Shown here: positions 42,059 to 55,300 of the stretch, in pieces | Numbering within the stretch: the first letter of the stretch is position 1 | How the letters are laid out: every line of letters starts with the position of its first letter | Assembly: GCA_030267565.1 (NCBI GenBank) | Contig: BRXU01000002.1 | Coordinates: 5,455,501 to 5,519,500 of the forward strand | DNA length: 64,000 nucleotides | Source: Pleodorina starrii | Lineage: Eukaryota > Chlorophyta > Chlorophyceae > Chlamydomonadales > Volvocaceae | Direction: 5' to 3' | Made by a program: the position numbers and the translations under genes | Notes under the pieces: generated by a model | What the model was told of the DNA's origin: nothing | Seen by the model: the letters and a program-made list of their open reading frames with translations, nothing else | Databases searched by the model: none

Positions 42059-43428
42059 TTCAAATCAGCGACACTGCGTCAGTGCGCAGCTAGAGGAAAC
42101 AGTTACGCCTCCGCCGAGCAACACGTGAATCATATTTTGTGTATGATGCCAGTAATGGCTAGGCGCAGTGCAGCTCAGCGGCGCTGCTCGCAAGGCATCC
42201 CGCAGAGCATCTTCCTACTGCAAGCTCCAAAACACCCCATCAAAACTTGCCAGGACTTCCTCTTTGTATTCTTCATAGTCATTCAATGACTTGGCCTTTG
42301 AGATATCAGCTCCCTTTGCCTGAAGTCGTCCTGGCTGCAGGGTTTTCATTTTTGCAGGTTACGTCCGAATCTGTGAGCCACATACAATTTTATAGCATTG
42401 ATGTATTGATATATGCAAAAGTTTAGTGGTAAACCGCCTATTAGAGGTAAGAGGGTTTCCGTACGGTCATCACGATTGGTAAAGTCTAAAGTGCGGGTCC
42501 CTGGAAGCTAGCAGCGACTGACTTCTGTAGATCAGACGTTACTCGTTATTCGGCATCTGTTTGTTTTCACCTGCGCAAAGTTGCCATTGGGGTTCATCAC
42601 TTCGTTTTCGCCGAAGTTGGGGGCGGTGTGGCCATCAAGAACCTGGACCGCCCGGTTAAAGACTATATTGAACACTCATGGAGAAATTCCTTATGTTTGT
42701 TTCGAAAACGCTGCGATCGTTTATACCATTGCTGTACCGGTACCGTGTAACCCTGGTTGGGTTAAAGTGTCTCGAAAAGTACGCTAAAGCGCTTAAAGCG
42801 CACGATACATGAAAAAAGCCTTTGGATGCAAGCTGTCGTGGTATTGTTAAAAGTAGACACGTGAACACTGCTGCAGCGGCACTCGGTCACCTGGAAAACC
42901 GCTGAAAACCCTAAAATGACACCCCTGGGCCGCCTAACAATCGTCGCGCTATTACTCTTTTCACAAAATCAATATGGCGCATAGTATCGCGCAGGCCGCC
43001 AACTTCCCGCTAACGATCCGCCCTCGCCCGGAACCGCAGCAGGCAGCACATTGCAAAGCACGCGAGCAGATCAAAGCTGTACCACCGTACACCTGCAATG
43101 GTTTCCGGGCTTGTGCCACCTCGACACAAAATCAGCCTGCGGTCCCCAGAACAGGGGCCCTAGCCGCCGCCGGCCCTGGACCTCCTCCCGCCGACGGACC
43201 CCGGACGAACCGCCCACCCACCCCACCGGAGCACGAGCCGCCTACCCCTAATCCCCGCACCCCACAGCCTTCAGGCGATACTTAAACGTATACGGTAACA
43301 TCGGAACCAGCCACAACCTATCCCCTCACATTCACACTTCGACAGGCACGGGCAGGGAGGCGCGTCGCACCCTGTCGCGCCTGCTGTTCTGATCAGTGCA
43401 ATCTACCCCACATGGGGAAAACAGCCCC

Positions 43429-43490
43429 CATGTGCCGTGTGCCGTGTGCCATGTGCCATGTGCCATGTCCGTCCGCCCGTCCGTCCGTCC
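43429..43490. repeat. (ATGTGCC/GTGTGCC)n then (CCGT)n simple repeat
   Basis: About five 7-bp units of the type CATGTGC/CGTGTGC, followed by GTCC/CCGT units. Confidence 0.8.
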
Positions 43491-44520
43491 ACAAGCCATC
43501 AAGCCCAACCCAACTTGCCTCCTGGTTGCCTGCCCCGCATGCTTCCTGTGGCTCCGCATCGCACTGCCAGGTTTGCTTACCATCGGGCTCTCGATGCGTG
43601 CCATCGAGGCGCGGCTCACCAGGGGCCTTACCAGGGGCCTTAGCGCACCTCCGGAAGTCTCGCACCACACCACAACCCAAATCAGAGTGCTCACCACAGA
43701 CCACACCCTGCCGCCCGTGTCCACGTTCGACATCCCGCTCTCACGCACACACACGCACACACACACGCTCAGACCAACAGTACCGTACTGCATGCCCGAG
43801 TCCCAGCCACCCAGCTCCCTCGCGGAAGTACCCATCCGCTATCCCCAACAGCGACACACGACCCGAAGTATCCAGACGAGCGAGCGCACCCGCGCGAGCA
43901 CGTCCCGCATATTGCTGCGTGCATCGATCCCATGGACTGGAACATTCTCCCACCAGTTGGGACATCCTTACTCATCAAATGACACTCGTCACAACTGCCA
44001 TCACACAGCCAAAGTCAGGCCACACTGTTAAGGCGGGTTGGTTGTCCTAACGCGGAATGGGGTTTTGGGGGCTTGGGGAGGCGCACGGACGCCTCTAGGG
44101 AGTCGTGTCAGCGGTACTTCATTGCTTTGGCAGTGCGGCAAGCCAGCTCAGGGTCCTCTCTCTCTCTCTCTCACGATCGCTGCCAGGCCGACCCACATGT
44201 TACGTTCAGTGCCCCTCAGTGAGTCGAACGCCCCTCAGTGCGGTCACCGCCTCTGGACGCCGTCCCAACTTTGTCCGGTCCTAATGACGCCCCTCACCTC
44301 ACCTCAGACCTCACCTCACCAACCGATGCATCGCCGGATCCCCGACTCCAATGCCTGTACCCCCATCCGATTTGCCGGGAGGCGGGAACCAAGCCCAACC
44401 CACTTCAGACCAGCTACCGCATTCCCTCAGCATGCTGGAAACCGCTATGCATGTGCCCACTGCAGTGTACTGCTCTGTACCTCTGTACCGCAAGTTATTT
44501 TCTAGTTTCCACGGAAACGC

Positions 44521-44576
44521 AGCAGCGCGCAGCGCGCGCAGCGCGCGCAGCGCCCGCAGCGCCCGCAGCGCGCTGC
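44521..44576. repeat. (GCGCAGC)n-type simple repeat
   Basis: GCAGCGC repeated with GCGC and GCCC interruptions. Confidence 0.75.
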
Positions 44577-45097
44577 ATGCTGGGACATGAACGCATCGCA
44601 CGGCGACGCACGCGGGCCTGGGCGATGCAGGCACGGCTGTCGCAATGGTGCCGGTGCGCCCCACCTTCCCCATTCGCGCCGCCTTCCCCAACGGCATGGG
44701 CGCGCACAGCGTTGCGACACCGCCGGACATTCCGCCGCCGGTCCCATTGTGGGCCATCGTGGGCGGCCAGTCCGCTCGCCCTGGCTCGCCTTTCGGTCGT
44801 ACTTGTCAATTGTCACCCAAAACAATCACAGCAACATAACGCCGAAAGCGACATACGGTACAGAAATAATAATTATAATCAAAGAAGTTCCCCTGTCCGC
44901 GAGCTCTACCCATCCATCCCGGGGGCCTTGAGCCCACTGTAACAGCCACAACGGCATCTCATCGTTACTTCGCGCGCCAAATGCCGCATTCCCCACAATC
45001 AAACTCCTGCGCATCAAACAACAACACACCAGGAGCGTACATAGCATGGCCCTGCACTACAACACTCATCTGTATACTCGGCGTTGCACTACAGCAC

Positions 45098-48000
45098 TCA
45101 TCTGTACAACTTGGCCTCCTGCCGCCGCCGAACCTCCTGGAGCTCGCGGAACAGCCGCCCCACGACGCCGTCGTCCTCCTCCTCCCCTCCCTGGCCCCCC
45201 GCCCCCGCCCCCGAATCGCCGCCCTCGTCGGCGCCCCCGCGGCCGGCCCCTCCGCGTATGCGCAGCTTGGTGATCAGCGACGACGTGGCTGGAAGCTCCG
45301 CCCGCGGGACCCTACCGGAGCCGCCGCCGCCGCCGCCGCCGCAGCTACCGCCCCAGCCCCCGGCGGACGAACCGCATTCCGAAGCCCTGCTTGATCCCGA
45401 GACTGACCAGCCCCTGCCCAGGGCCCCGCCCACCGCAGGCGCGGAGGAAGCGCCGCCGGCGGAGGGCTCCAGGAACGGTGACGCAGGACGGTGGGCAGCC
45501 GGCTCGGACTCACTGACCGATGCCAGGTATCTGGCGGCCGGCGTCAGCGGCGGCGCCAGGAAAGCCGCTGCTACGGGCACGGGGATGCGCGGCGGCCAAA
45601 TGCTGCCGGGCTCCGTCGACACCTCGGCCGCCGCCGCCGCCGCCGAGTCGTCGCAGTGCTGATCCGATGGCAGCGGCGACGGCGGAGGCGCCGGCGGCGC
45701 CGGTGGCCGCGCCGCCGCATTCTGCCGGCCCAGCCGCTGCGGCTGACCCAGCGACCGCGCCGTCAGCGATGGCGTTGCCGCTGCCGCGGCGCGCAGCTCC
45801 GAAGGCGGAGGCCTTGGCGAAGGGATGCCGGGCGCGTCTGGATGTGCCGGGTCGTTTCGACTGCTGCCGATAGGGGCCCAGGCGGCGCGAGCCACGCCCG
45901 TAAACAGCCACTGCCGTCGGTCGGCATTTCCCGACGGCGACGGATGCGGCGGCGGCGTCGGTGTTGCCGGCGATAACGGCAGCGCCAGCGGCGACGGCGG
46001 CGGGTGCGCTAGCGACAGCGGCGGCGGCCTCTTCGCCTCCTTTCGTGCTCGGACGGCTGCATCCGCTGCTGAGGCTCCCACCCTGGAGTCTGGGCGCGCG
46101 GTCGGGCCGACCTGTGGCGATGGCGCGGGGCTCAGTCGGCCGCCTTCTTGCAGGTCTGGACGATTTTCCGCCTCGGACGATCGGGGTGCTGCAAGGTCCT
46201 GCGGCGGCCGAAAGGATTCAGGAAGCGCAAGAAAACGCTGTTGCCTCGTGGACTGGAAGAGACGGTAATGGTTGCTACACGGGTAACGGTGCGTGGGCCC
46301 GCTGGGCGCGATGCAGGGGCCCAGGGAGGGGGCACGGAGTCAGCCCGCAGCAGGAGGCGTTGTTTCCCACCTTCAGCCCACCCACCCATCTCCCACCAAC
46401 GCCCCATTGCGCTGTAAACCGCCTCACCTGCGGGCACCGGCCGGCACCAGCCGGGCTGGGGACGGTGTCGCCAGGGACTCGCAGAACCCCCACCCGCGTG
46501 CCTCCGCCGGCCGAGCCGACGTTGTGGCCGACCCCGCCGCAGACCTGGGAGCTGCGACCACTGCCCCTCATCCGCGTCACATCGTCCACAAAGGCATGCG
46601 GCGGCGGCTCCAGTTGAATCGGCTGCGCCGGCTGCAGCAGCACCTGCTGCTGCGACGGCGGCGGCGGCGGCGGCGGTGGCGGTGGCGGCAGCGGCTGCCT
46701 GCTGCGTTCGATCCGTGCCGGTGCCATGCGGCTCGTGGTCGCCTCGAGCAGCGGCACAGATACCACCGGGCTCCGCGCGCCGGTGCTTGGACTGTCCAGA
46801 TACGACCGCGAATCGCAGGCGTCTTGTTCCGGCGGCGGGAGCGGCTGGTACATAGGCGACATCGGCGGGCTCGCCGACGCCGGCGACGCCGCCAGCGGCA
46901 GCGGCGGCGATGCCGGCGCCGGGCAAGCGGCGGCGGCGGCGGCGGCCACGGCGGTCTCCAGCCGGCCGAAGCGCTCCGTGCTGCGATGGAAATGCGGCGC
47001 CGACGCCGACGGGCCGTGCACCGCGCACGACGCCGCCTTCCGCACGTCCCGCGGCGACTGCGTTGCCGCCAGGGGCGTTGCGGCGAGCTGCACCGAACCG
47101 GAGCTGCTCAGGCGGCTGGCGGGGGAGGGCGCGGTGCGGGGGCTGCTGCTGGACAGGGGCGGCGAGCCGGGCACGGCCAGTGGCGCCATGGTGGGTCGGT
47201 ACATGGGCCGGCTGGTCGGGCGCAGCGGGACGCCGCCGCCGCCGCCGCTGCCGCCGCCGGCGGCGGCGCCGACGGGGTTGGTCGTGCGGGCAAAACTGCC
47301 GCTAAGCGCGCCGCCATGCCGGCGGCAGCCCACCGGCCACTCGCCCACCAGGGTTCCTTCGCAGCCGCTGCCGCCGAAGGTGCTGGAGCCACCGTCGCTG
47401 GCGGCGTGGGTGCCGCTCGTGCTCGGGGCTGCGGTGCTGGAGGCGGTGGCACCGGTGCCGGGTCTCGAGGCGGCGTCGTCGCTCGTACTCGTTGTGGAGT
47501 TGCCGCCCGTGTCCGCACCCGCGCTCGCCGAGGTGCCCGGTGTGCCAAGGATGTCCGCGAACGAGGGCACGCCGCCGGTGCTGGCGGTGCCGGCGCCGCT
47601 GCCGTGCAGGAAGCTGGGGACCACGGGGGCCCTGCGGTCGCCAGGCTCCGGCTCCGGGGTTTGCACCGGTACGGCGCCAATGGTGGCGGCCACGACGGCC
47701 GACGGCCCTGCATTGTTGTACATGAGGTGCAGCAGGTGGGCCCTATCCAGGCGGGGCCTGCCCTCCGGTGTCTGCTCCGTGGTCAGACACGCGGCCCGCT
47801 GGACCCAGTGCTCGCAGCCAATGTCGGGGGAGGCGGCGCCGCCGCTGCTGCGGCTGCCGCTGCCGCCGCCGCCGCCGTCTTGGAGCGAGGCCGCGACCGA
47901 TGCCGCAGCCGCGGCCATGGCGTCGCGGAACGCTTGGCAGTCGGGGGCGGATTGACGGCGGCGTGTTGCAGCGGTGAGGATGCTGGCGGTGCGCCAGTCG

Positions 48001-48617
48001 TGGGCGGTGACTTCGGGGGACGCTGTGGGGGAGGCTGGCCGGGTGATGGGGTCGTCCGGCAAGACGTTGATCGCGGCGAGGGCGGCCGCTTCGGGTGTGT
48101 AAAACTGGATGGGGATGGGGCGCACGTCGTATGTCTTTGATGGATTGGGGCTGAAGCGCGTGATTTGGTTGATGGAAAGGAAGGTTGGACGGAGGGGAGG
48201 AGTGTCCGAGGAGGAGCCAATTTCGCCGGCGCTGGTACAGGAGGGCCGCAGAGCTGAAGCAGAAGCTGGAGAGTTGAAGCCTGAATAACTGATATCGTCG
48301 TTAGGACTGTCGAAACAGCCGTCTCCGTATTGCACAACCGAAGGGGACTGGAACTGATGCTGGACCCGAGAGTAGGCGAACCGGGCGTCGCGAAAGCACG
48401 TCACGTTTCTTGTACACGATTCTCGAGCTAGAGATAGAACATCTCCCGGGCTCAGGCGTGATGGCGGCTCCGGCAGGAGCTTGGTCTGCGCCACGAAGTG
48501 TTGCCAATGTCACTCAACCGCAAGGTTGAAGCTGTCGCATACGGAGGCTTCTATGCTGGCCTTATAGTCTTATAAACTCACCATAACCTCATTGCGCTGC
48601 TGTTCCAATGTTTTCAT
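45098..48617 (-). CDS. Family gene E: large disordered protein, paralogue of gene D
   Basis: Exons 48617-48582 (12 codons, MKTLEQQRNEVM, donor GTGAGT), 48485-46428 and 46111-45098 are all in phase 0 and give 1,035 residues. The second exon's frame has no ATG of its own near its start, which is why the small first exon is required. The N-terminal block reads TKLLPEPPSRLSPGDVLSLA, ARESCTRNVTCF and then SVVQYGDG. Next come YDVRPIPIQFYTPE, RRRQSAPDCQAFRDAM and the core HLMYNNAGPSAVVAATIGAV. Pro/Ser/Gly tracts and a Pro run (PPPPPPPPPPPP) precede the last intron. The last exon ends DDGVVGRLFRELQEVRRRQ, the same C-terminal block as gene D. Function is unknown. The gene lies head to tail with D and F. 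Confidence 0.75.
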
Positions 48618-49780
48618 GTAGTTTGGTCAGTCAACCGCGTGCATCCGAACGACCATATTTCCGCCGACGTCTATGTAGGTGATGAGACACAAAATTCCTG
48701 GAGCAGTAAACAATCGTTATATTACAGGAAAGCTCAGAAGCAACCCTTAAAGAGGTTTAGACGTCGCCGAGAAGGCGCTCGCACGAAGATGGAGTTGGCT
48801 ACTCTGGAATTTATCAGGCTCAACAGAGGCAATGTCAGTGTAATAATAAAAAATACACAACTAGAAAGGACTCGCTAAACGTGCATCATCAAAACTTAGG
48901 CCAAGGCGGATTGCGGCGTACAGAATTTGGTTGGGGACGGTTAAAATGATTAATGCGTTTTGCCTCAGAGTTTTTGCAAGGCAGGTGCTTCAATGGCTTA
49001 TTTGTGTGTGCATCTTCTAGGCTTGTGTCACTGTACCACCGTCACAGAGTATGCGCCCTTCGCAAACCAGTACCGCACTGTGCTTTGCAGCGGACGCGAC
49101 TGCCGACTGCAATCCACACAACTCTTGAAACCTTGAAGCTTGGTTAGCTTCAAGGTTAGAAAAGGAAGAAACAAATTTATTATCAATAAAAGAATGGTTC
49201 ATCCCGTTTCTGAGGCTGGTGCGCGCATGACCCTCGTCTCCCTTGAAGGGACACTCAAGGCACGGCACGGCACAGCCGAGACCCCTGCGCTTCCTGAGCC
49301 GGTATCACTCCAGCGTACACACTCGGAGCTTTACATGACACTTCATGCGGCAGCCTGCGAAAAGCTCCGCCTGTGTCGCCTAGGTCGTCAGGCTCGTCTC
49401 CGCGCTTTCAGTCGCTTTCAAGTTTTCCCCCGCCTCCCCGGACCCGGGCTGGGCTCCACCCTTGCAGGCGCACAATAGATATAATGGACCTCCGGTTCGA
49501 GAACTCGGGGTTAAATACCGGTAAACTTGCGCAACCGGGCATGGTCTTCAATTGTAGCGAGGCGGCAGGGGTACGACGTGGAAGATTCAGGAAGCAAACG
49601 GCTCCCCCAGAAGGCGCGGCACCGATGGACTAAAGCATCAGGATTTGCTCAAGTGCGTGCTTCAGTGCATGGCACAGGAGAAAGCTTTGGCCTTGTAAGG
49701 AAGGGTGTGAAAGAGAAGCGCTCGTCGAATGTAATCGAGACCCGCCGACAGCCCCCGAAAGTTGGTCTCAGGCTGCTGGC

Positions 49781-49850
49781 CCAAAGCCAATCCCACATGC
49801 AAACTCCTGCCTCACCTGAGGCAGGAGTTTGCATGTGGGATTGGCTTTGG
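49781..49850. repeat. Perfect palindrome, 34-bp arms with 2-bp spacer
   Basis: The left arm 49781-49814 and right arm 49817-49850 are exact reverse complements, separated only by CC. One more flanking pair (49780/49851) also matches. Each arm contains TCCCACATGC and CTCCTGCC. RNA from either strand would fold into a 34-35-bp hairpin. Confidence 0.92.
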
Positions 49851-51619
49851 GGCCAAACTGGCAACCCACAAGATGGCCACACGGATCGAGCTTCGAAGGT
49901 AGGGCTGTCCCTCTATAGGTGGGCTGGTCGGCACTTTCCTGCGCAAAGTGGATGGCTGGACGGGCCAACACCGCACGAAGCAACAACGCGGTCCCAAGCA
50001 ACAGCACTTCGGTAGCAGCTCGCATTGCACACCGGCCAGGCGCGCTTCCCTGCGTTCCCCGGCGTCCGTTTGCGTTTCCAGAAGCTGACAGACACGACGT
50101 CACGCTGCCATGCCCGGGGCGGAGGCGTGCGCTTCCGACAGCGACCCTAATGCGCCAAAGCACGGTGTAGTGCACCAGCTGCTCTCAAGTCGACGTGGCC
50201 AAGCAGGGTGCACGCACGATTCATGTTACAGTGGCCTGAAGGAGACGCCCCATGTAAAACCCATGTAAGTCGCATCAGAGATTAGACACGTTGCGCAGTC
50301 CAAGCCCGAAAGACAACGGCACAGCGCCAACGGGTTTCCTAACTGGCGCTGCAGGCTCACCGCTAAGAACCAATATGATGCGCAGAGAGAGCCTGACAAG
50401 TAGCAAGTAACCAGAGAAGCTACCCAGAAGGCCAGAAATGGGGGGCACCCAGCTGGGGATCAGTACGTGCAGGAGGTCTGACTTCACCTTGCAACGCATT
50501 TCCCGACAGCCAACGCCTGGACAAGGGAGGACGCACTACCTCGGTCCTTGGTCGGCCGCACCGTCCTCCCTGTCCACTGCAATCCGCAGGCCCCCTCCCT
50601 CGCAATCATCCGCACAGGCCATAGCGCCATACGCGTTACCGGCGGAATCATCGCCTGAACCCCCGTGGTTGGCCCCAAACAAAGAGCATGTGTGAATTGC
50701 GCCAGTCAAGGCAAGCAAGTGCACATTTTGCTTGGGGGCCGTGACTTGCCATGAAAAAGCCGGCCCCAGCCGGCCTCAGCCAAGAGCGCAAACACGCACA
50801 ACCCTTAATGCGTGGGCGCATGTCTTGGCGGGCTCATTCCAGACCGTTTCAGTTGGGGGCACAATTAGACAGTGCAAGGCAAAGTTGAATATCTTATCCC
50901 GGTCACAAGCGCAGAGTCCGCTCCGGTGCTCCGGAACCACCTGTGCTGCTCCGTCCCTGGTACCGACCCCACCACGAAATACGACAGTGACGACACACTA
51001 GACAGCCTCGTTCAGCAGCGTTCTCCATCCTAGATTTATTAGTTAGTCGAAATGCAGCAGCACTCGCAGTACTCAAAGCACAGTACAGGCCAGCTGTTTG
51101 TCGAGACGCGAGCAGAGCCTGCCTTCTGAACCTGCTCGGTGGAAAGCAGAAGCCAGCAGCGACTTATCGCTGATCAATGGCTGGCCTGCCGTCCTAAGTA
51201 AACACCCCACCGATCGACCCACACCCACCCACCCCCCGACCCGCACAGAGAATTGTTCGCGTGTGGTACGCTGGTGAGGGTGCGCGTAAAGGGTCCTGAC
51301 CGCACCTTCCTCCACCGCCTTTCGGTACTCCTCCGGCAGAAACGCACGGAAGCACTGGATGGGGGCACACACGCACCCGCCTGGCGAGGTGGCCCCCCGC
51401 TCCCACCGCTCAATTAGCTTGCCAGGTGCGCGACGCTCATGCACACGACACACACACGCACGCCACCCGCGCGCGCAGTTCTCAGAAAAAGCACCACCCG
51501 ACCGCATACAGACACATCCACCGGCCGCAGCAAGCAAGGCAGGCCTTGCAACACCCGGCAACAAGACACCGTCGTCCCAGCACCCACCCGCCGCCCCGGA
51601 GCCGCCGCAGCACAGCAGG

Positions 51620-51697
51620 CATGTAAATCCTTCCACACAGTTCCACATGTAATTCCTTCCACACAGTTCCACATGTAAATCCTTCCACACAGTTTCA
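51620..51697. repeat. 26-bp tandem repeat, three copies
   Basis: Units start CATGTAAATCCTTCCACACA at 51620, 51646 and 51672 and differ by one or two bases. A degenerate fourth piece follows. Confidence 0.85.
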
Positions 51698-52387
51698 CAC
51701 AGTTCCGCATGTGCCACATGTGCCCGCATTGAGAATTATGGCAAAAGACACCGCAACTGCGCTTCATTGGTTACCCAGCGGGACAGCCCCGAAAAGGCGC
51801 TGTGCTGGCCAAAATCAACACATCCCGGGCGGCGCCGCCAAACGCGCCATCTGCCCCGAGCCCTACAGTTACACCAAACTCTTGCAGCGGCGGCGGGTGC
51901 TCCCAGGCCGCCCTTCACCCTGCGCGTTTACAAATACACGAGGGCGACAGCCCCTACAGTACGTCCCTGATCGCGCATGCAAACAAGACGGCATACAACC
52001 AATGACTTTCCTGCGGTGCCTCCGACCGCAGTATCGGCCGCATTATCGGACACAGTCTCGAACGAAAACCCAGGTCAGATGGCAGGTCGCGTCTTGCGAT
52101 GCGACCAAGCCAACCGGCCATATACATATACACACACTCACACATTGGGCGCACAGCAGCCCGTTCCAGTATCTAGTACGCTGTACCAGCTATCAAGTTA
52201 CGCGACGAGCTTTAAGACTACAACACGCTCCTCCAATTTTGGTGTTAACAGCAACCTAGATCAACAGCTGAATTTATGAATGGTCAATTCGCCATGGACT
52301 CGCGCTGCACACAAAAGCGACGCCCCGTGCGCCCCTTCCGAAACGACTTCAACCCTCATAAACGCATCACACCAGAGGCCGTACCAA

Positions 52388-55300
52388 TTACGACGGCCGC
52401 GGCGGCAAGCCGCTGCACAGCATCGCGCCTTGCGACTGCTGTGACTGCAGAAGCTGATGCTGCTGCGGCGACGATGGTGCGCCGCCGCCGCTGCCGCCGC
52501 CACTGCCGTACCTTCCCAGCGTTGTCGCGTGCAGGAGCCCCGCCGGCGCCATACTCCCTCCCGCCGTCGCTCCCTGCAAGGCGGCCTGCAGCCCCACCGC
52601 CTGCTGTTGCTGCTGTTGCGGCGCGCGCGGGGAGGTATATGGGTATGGCGGCGGGTGCTGATGTGCTTGCGGCGGCGGTTGCGGATGCGGGTGCGTGGGC
52701 GGATGCCCATTCTGGTGGTGGTGGTGGTGATGGTGGTGGCTTCCCGGGGCCACGGCCGCCGTCGACGACTCGCCCTTGAGGCGACGCTTCTCTTCCGATG
52801 ATGCGCGAGAGGTAGCGCCGCCACCGGCGTGCTTGGGTCGCAACATCGATGCCAGGACACATCCCGCGTAGACCATAGCGGCGGCGCCGTCGAGCTCTCC
52901 GCCGGGGGAGGGCAGTCCCGGAGAAAAGGGGCGGAGCATGGAGAAGTCTAGCGGCGGCGGCGGCGGTGGCGGCAGGGCCCCCGGCGAGGGCGCCAGGCTG
53001 GTGGCCGGGGGCTGCTGGAGCGGACTTCCGGCCTGCACACGGCACACGCGGGGAAAGTCATTGCGCCGCGGGAAACCACAGTCAGTTTCGGACAGCCACG
53101 TCTGTCGAGTGACGAGTTGAGCCTAGTTGAGGGCATTGCTGTCGATGCACGACAGGGGTGGAAATAAACAACAGCAAATGCGAATCCGCATCTGCGGAAC
53201 ATACAGTTTTGTCTTGGCTCGGAGCAGCAAAGCAAAAGTACTCGACGCTGATGGGCGGGGCGCAGGCCGCAAGTGCGGAGTGGGTCGTGGTTTCGGAACG
53301 CAGAGATGCGAGGGGAGTACCAGTAACATCCGACGTGACGCCGCGACGCGCTCTATCAAGCTACAAGGCGGACCGAAAGCGACCATAGGGCGTGCCCTGC
53401 ATGCATACCTGCTGTTGCTGTTGCATTGCCGGCGACGGTGTCGACGGCGGTTGCGCAACTGGCTGCCGGAGCGGTGGTTGCGGAGCGGCCTGTGCCGACA
53501 CATCCCCAGAAGCCACCCGTGGCACCGGTCCAGACAACAGCATCAGCGACCGCCGTCCCAGCGGCGTCTGCGGCTGCTGCAGCTGCGCCGGCGGCGGCGG
53601 GGGCTGCGGCTGCTGGGGCGGCAGGCCTCCGCACGGCACCGGGGCATGGGCCGTAGGCGCGGAGCCGCCATCCTCGCCCGCGGCAACGGCGGCGACAGTC
53701 AAGAGCGCCGATGTCAGCTCCCTGGGAGCCGGTCGCAGGAGCGGCCCAGACCGGCCGCCGAAGGCGACGATCGGCGGGCGGTGCGGATGTGGGTGCCGCG
53801 CGGGGAAGCCCCCTCCGCTGCGGCCGACGGCCAAGGGCTCGTCGGGGGCACCCCGGCTGCTGCTGCCGCTGACCGGCCGGGTCCAAGAGCTTCCGGACCA
53901 GGAGCTTGATAGATACCCCGCCGAGGCCGTCGTGGGAGTCACCGAGCGGCGAGGGCCGGTGGGGGGAGCGTCCCGTGGGTCGCGCGGGGCGGCCGTGGGC
54001 GATACGAGGCGCCAGGCGCCCGTCGGACCGCCGGCGCCGTGGTCCTGCGCGCCACCATTGAGGTTGATGCCGCTCGTGGGGCGCCCGGCAGCGGCGGCGG
54101 CGGGGCCCGGGCTCGCGTTTCGGGAGCCAGGGTTGGAGGGCGAGGTGATGAGGGGCAGTGTGGTGATCGGGATGGGCATGTAGACCCGGTCGCCGCGGGC
54201 GGGCCGCGGCGGCGGCGCCGTCAGGCCCGCGGCGGAGCTGCTGGACGCCTGCTGCGGCGTCGGCGGCTGCTGTGGCCCGATCTGCTGCTGCTGCTGTGAA
54301 GTCGGCGGCGCGGGTGATGGCGGGCGGTGGGCCTGCGGCGGCGGCGGCGACGAGGCCGACATGGAGGTCGCCGGGGAGAGGGACGCCGCGGCGGCCGGGG
54401 GCACGGCGAACGCGAGCGACTTGATGGGGCCGGACAGGTGGGCCGAGGACGCGTGCGCCGAGGAATCGGACGAGAGCAGACACGACTTGCTCGGGGAGCC
54501 CTGGAGGAACGGCGCGCCGCCAGTGGTGGTGGCGACAGCGGCGTTGGCAGAGGCAGCCGGGTACAGCGACGATCGCGGCGTCTGAAGGCCGCCGGAGGCG
54601 GGGCCACCGCCGCCACCGCCGCCGCCGCCGCCGCCTTCGGCCGCCCCGGTCGTACCCACGGCCGTAGTCGAGGTCCGCAGGGACGGCAGCGCCGTGGCGC
54701 CCGGCGCTGAGGTGCGTTTGGTGCGGGGCCGCCAGCTGGGCTGCGGGGAGGAGGCGAGCAGGGTGGCGAGCGCCGAGCCGGGAGCCGGCATGACGGCGGC
54801 TTTTGACCAGGGGTCACTCATTTGGCTGTGGAGCGACCAAGCGAATGCCGCCGCAGAGTCCGAGTCCCAGGGGGATATGCCGCTGTGCGCGCCGCCGATG
54901 CAGCCGGCGGGCGAGTCCTCCGCCCAGGCTGCGGACGGTGCGCGGTGGCCCAGGTTGCCGCTGTTGCTGGCGCTGTTGCTGGCGCCGCTGTCGACGGCCG
55001 GGTCGCGGAATCTGACGGTGCCCCGCGCGAAGAGCTCCTCGCCCTCGTCGTCGAAGGGTTTGTTGGTGTTGGTGTTGCTGGTGTCGGCGGCGGAATTGGG
55101 GTTGGGGCTGGGGCTGGGGCTGAGGTTGGGGATGAGGAGGGAGGGGGAGTTGGGGTTGGGGCTGGGGGTGCCGTCGGTGAGGGTCAGGTTGCGGCGGCTG
55201 CTGGAGCGGCGGCTGGCCGAGTTGGCCGCGGTGATGGAGGGAGAGGTGGAGGACTGGGGCCGGCAGGAGGACTGGGGCCTGGAGCCGGCGGGGCACCACG

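Larger units (their letters stand above)
42059..45097. other. Intergenic region between genes D and E
   Basis: 3 kb without a supported gene. The first several hundred bases should include the gene D promoter and are AT-richer (42120-42960). The region 43050-43290 is Pro-rich in all frames. Heptanucleotide simple repeats occur at 43429-43490 and 44521-44576, and a CACCTC run near 44290-44325. Confidence 0.5.
48618..52387. other. Intergenic region between genes E and F
   Basis: 3.8 kb without a supported gene. It includes the gene E promoter side (48618-49150, AT-richer), a 70-bp near-uninterrupted palindrome (49781-49850), a 26-bp triple tandem repeat (51620-51697) and a CACACACGCACGC run (51437-51465). 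Open frames such as 51073-51729 (-) owe their length to the 26-bp repeat. Confidence 0.5.

Noticed and set aside
43429..43490. Regularly spaced short repeats resembling an array
   Set aside because: Units are 7 bp with no unique spacers, so this is a simple repeat and not a CRISPR array; CRISPR is also not expected in a eukaryotic nucleus.
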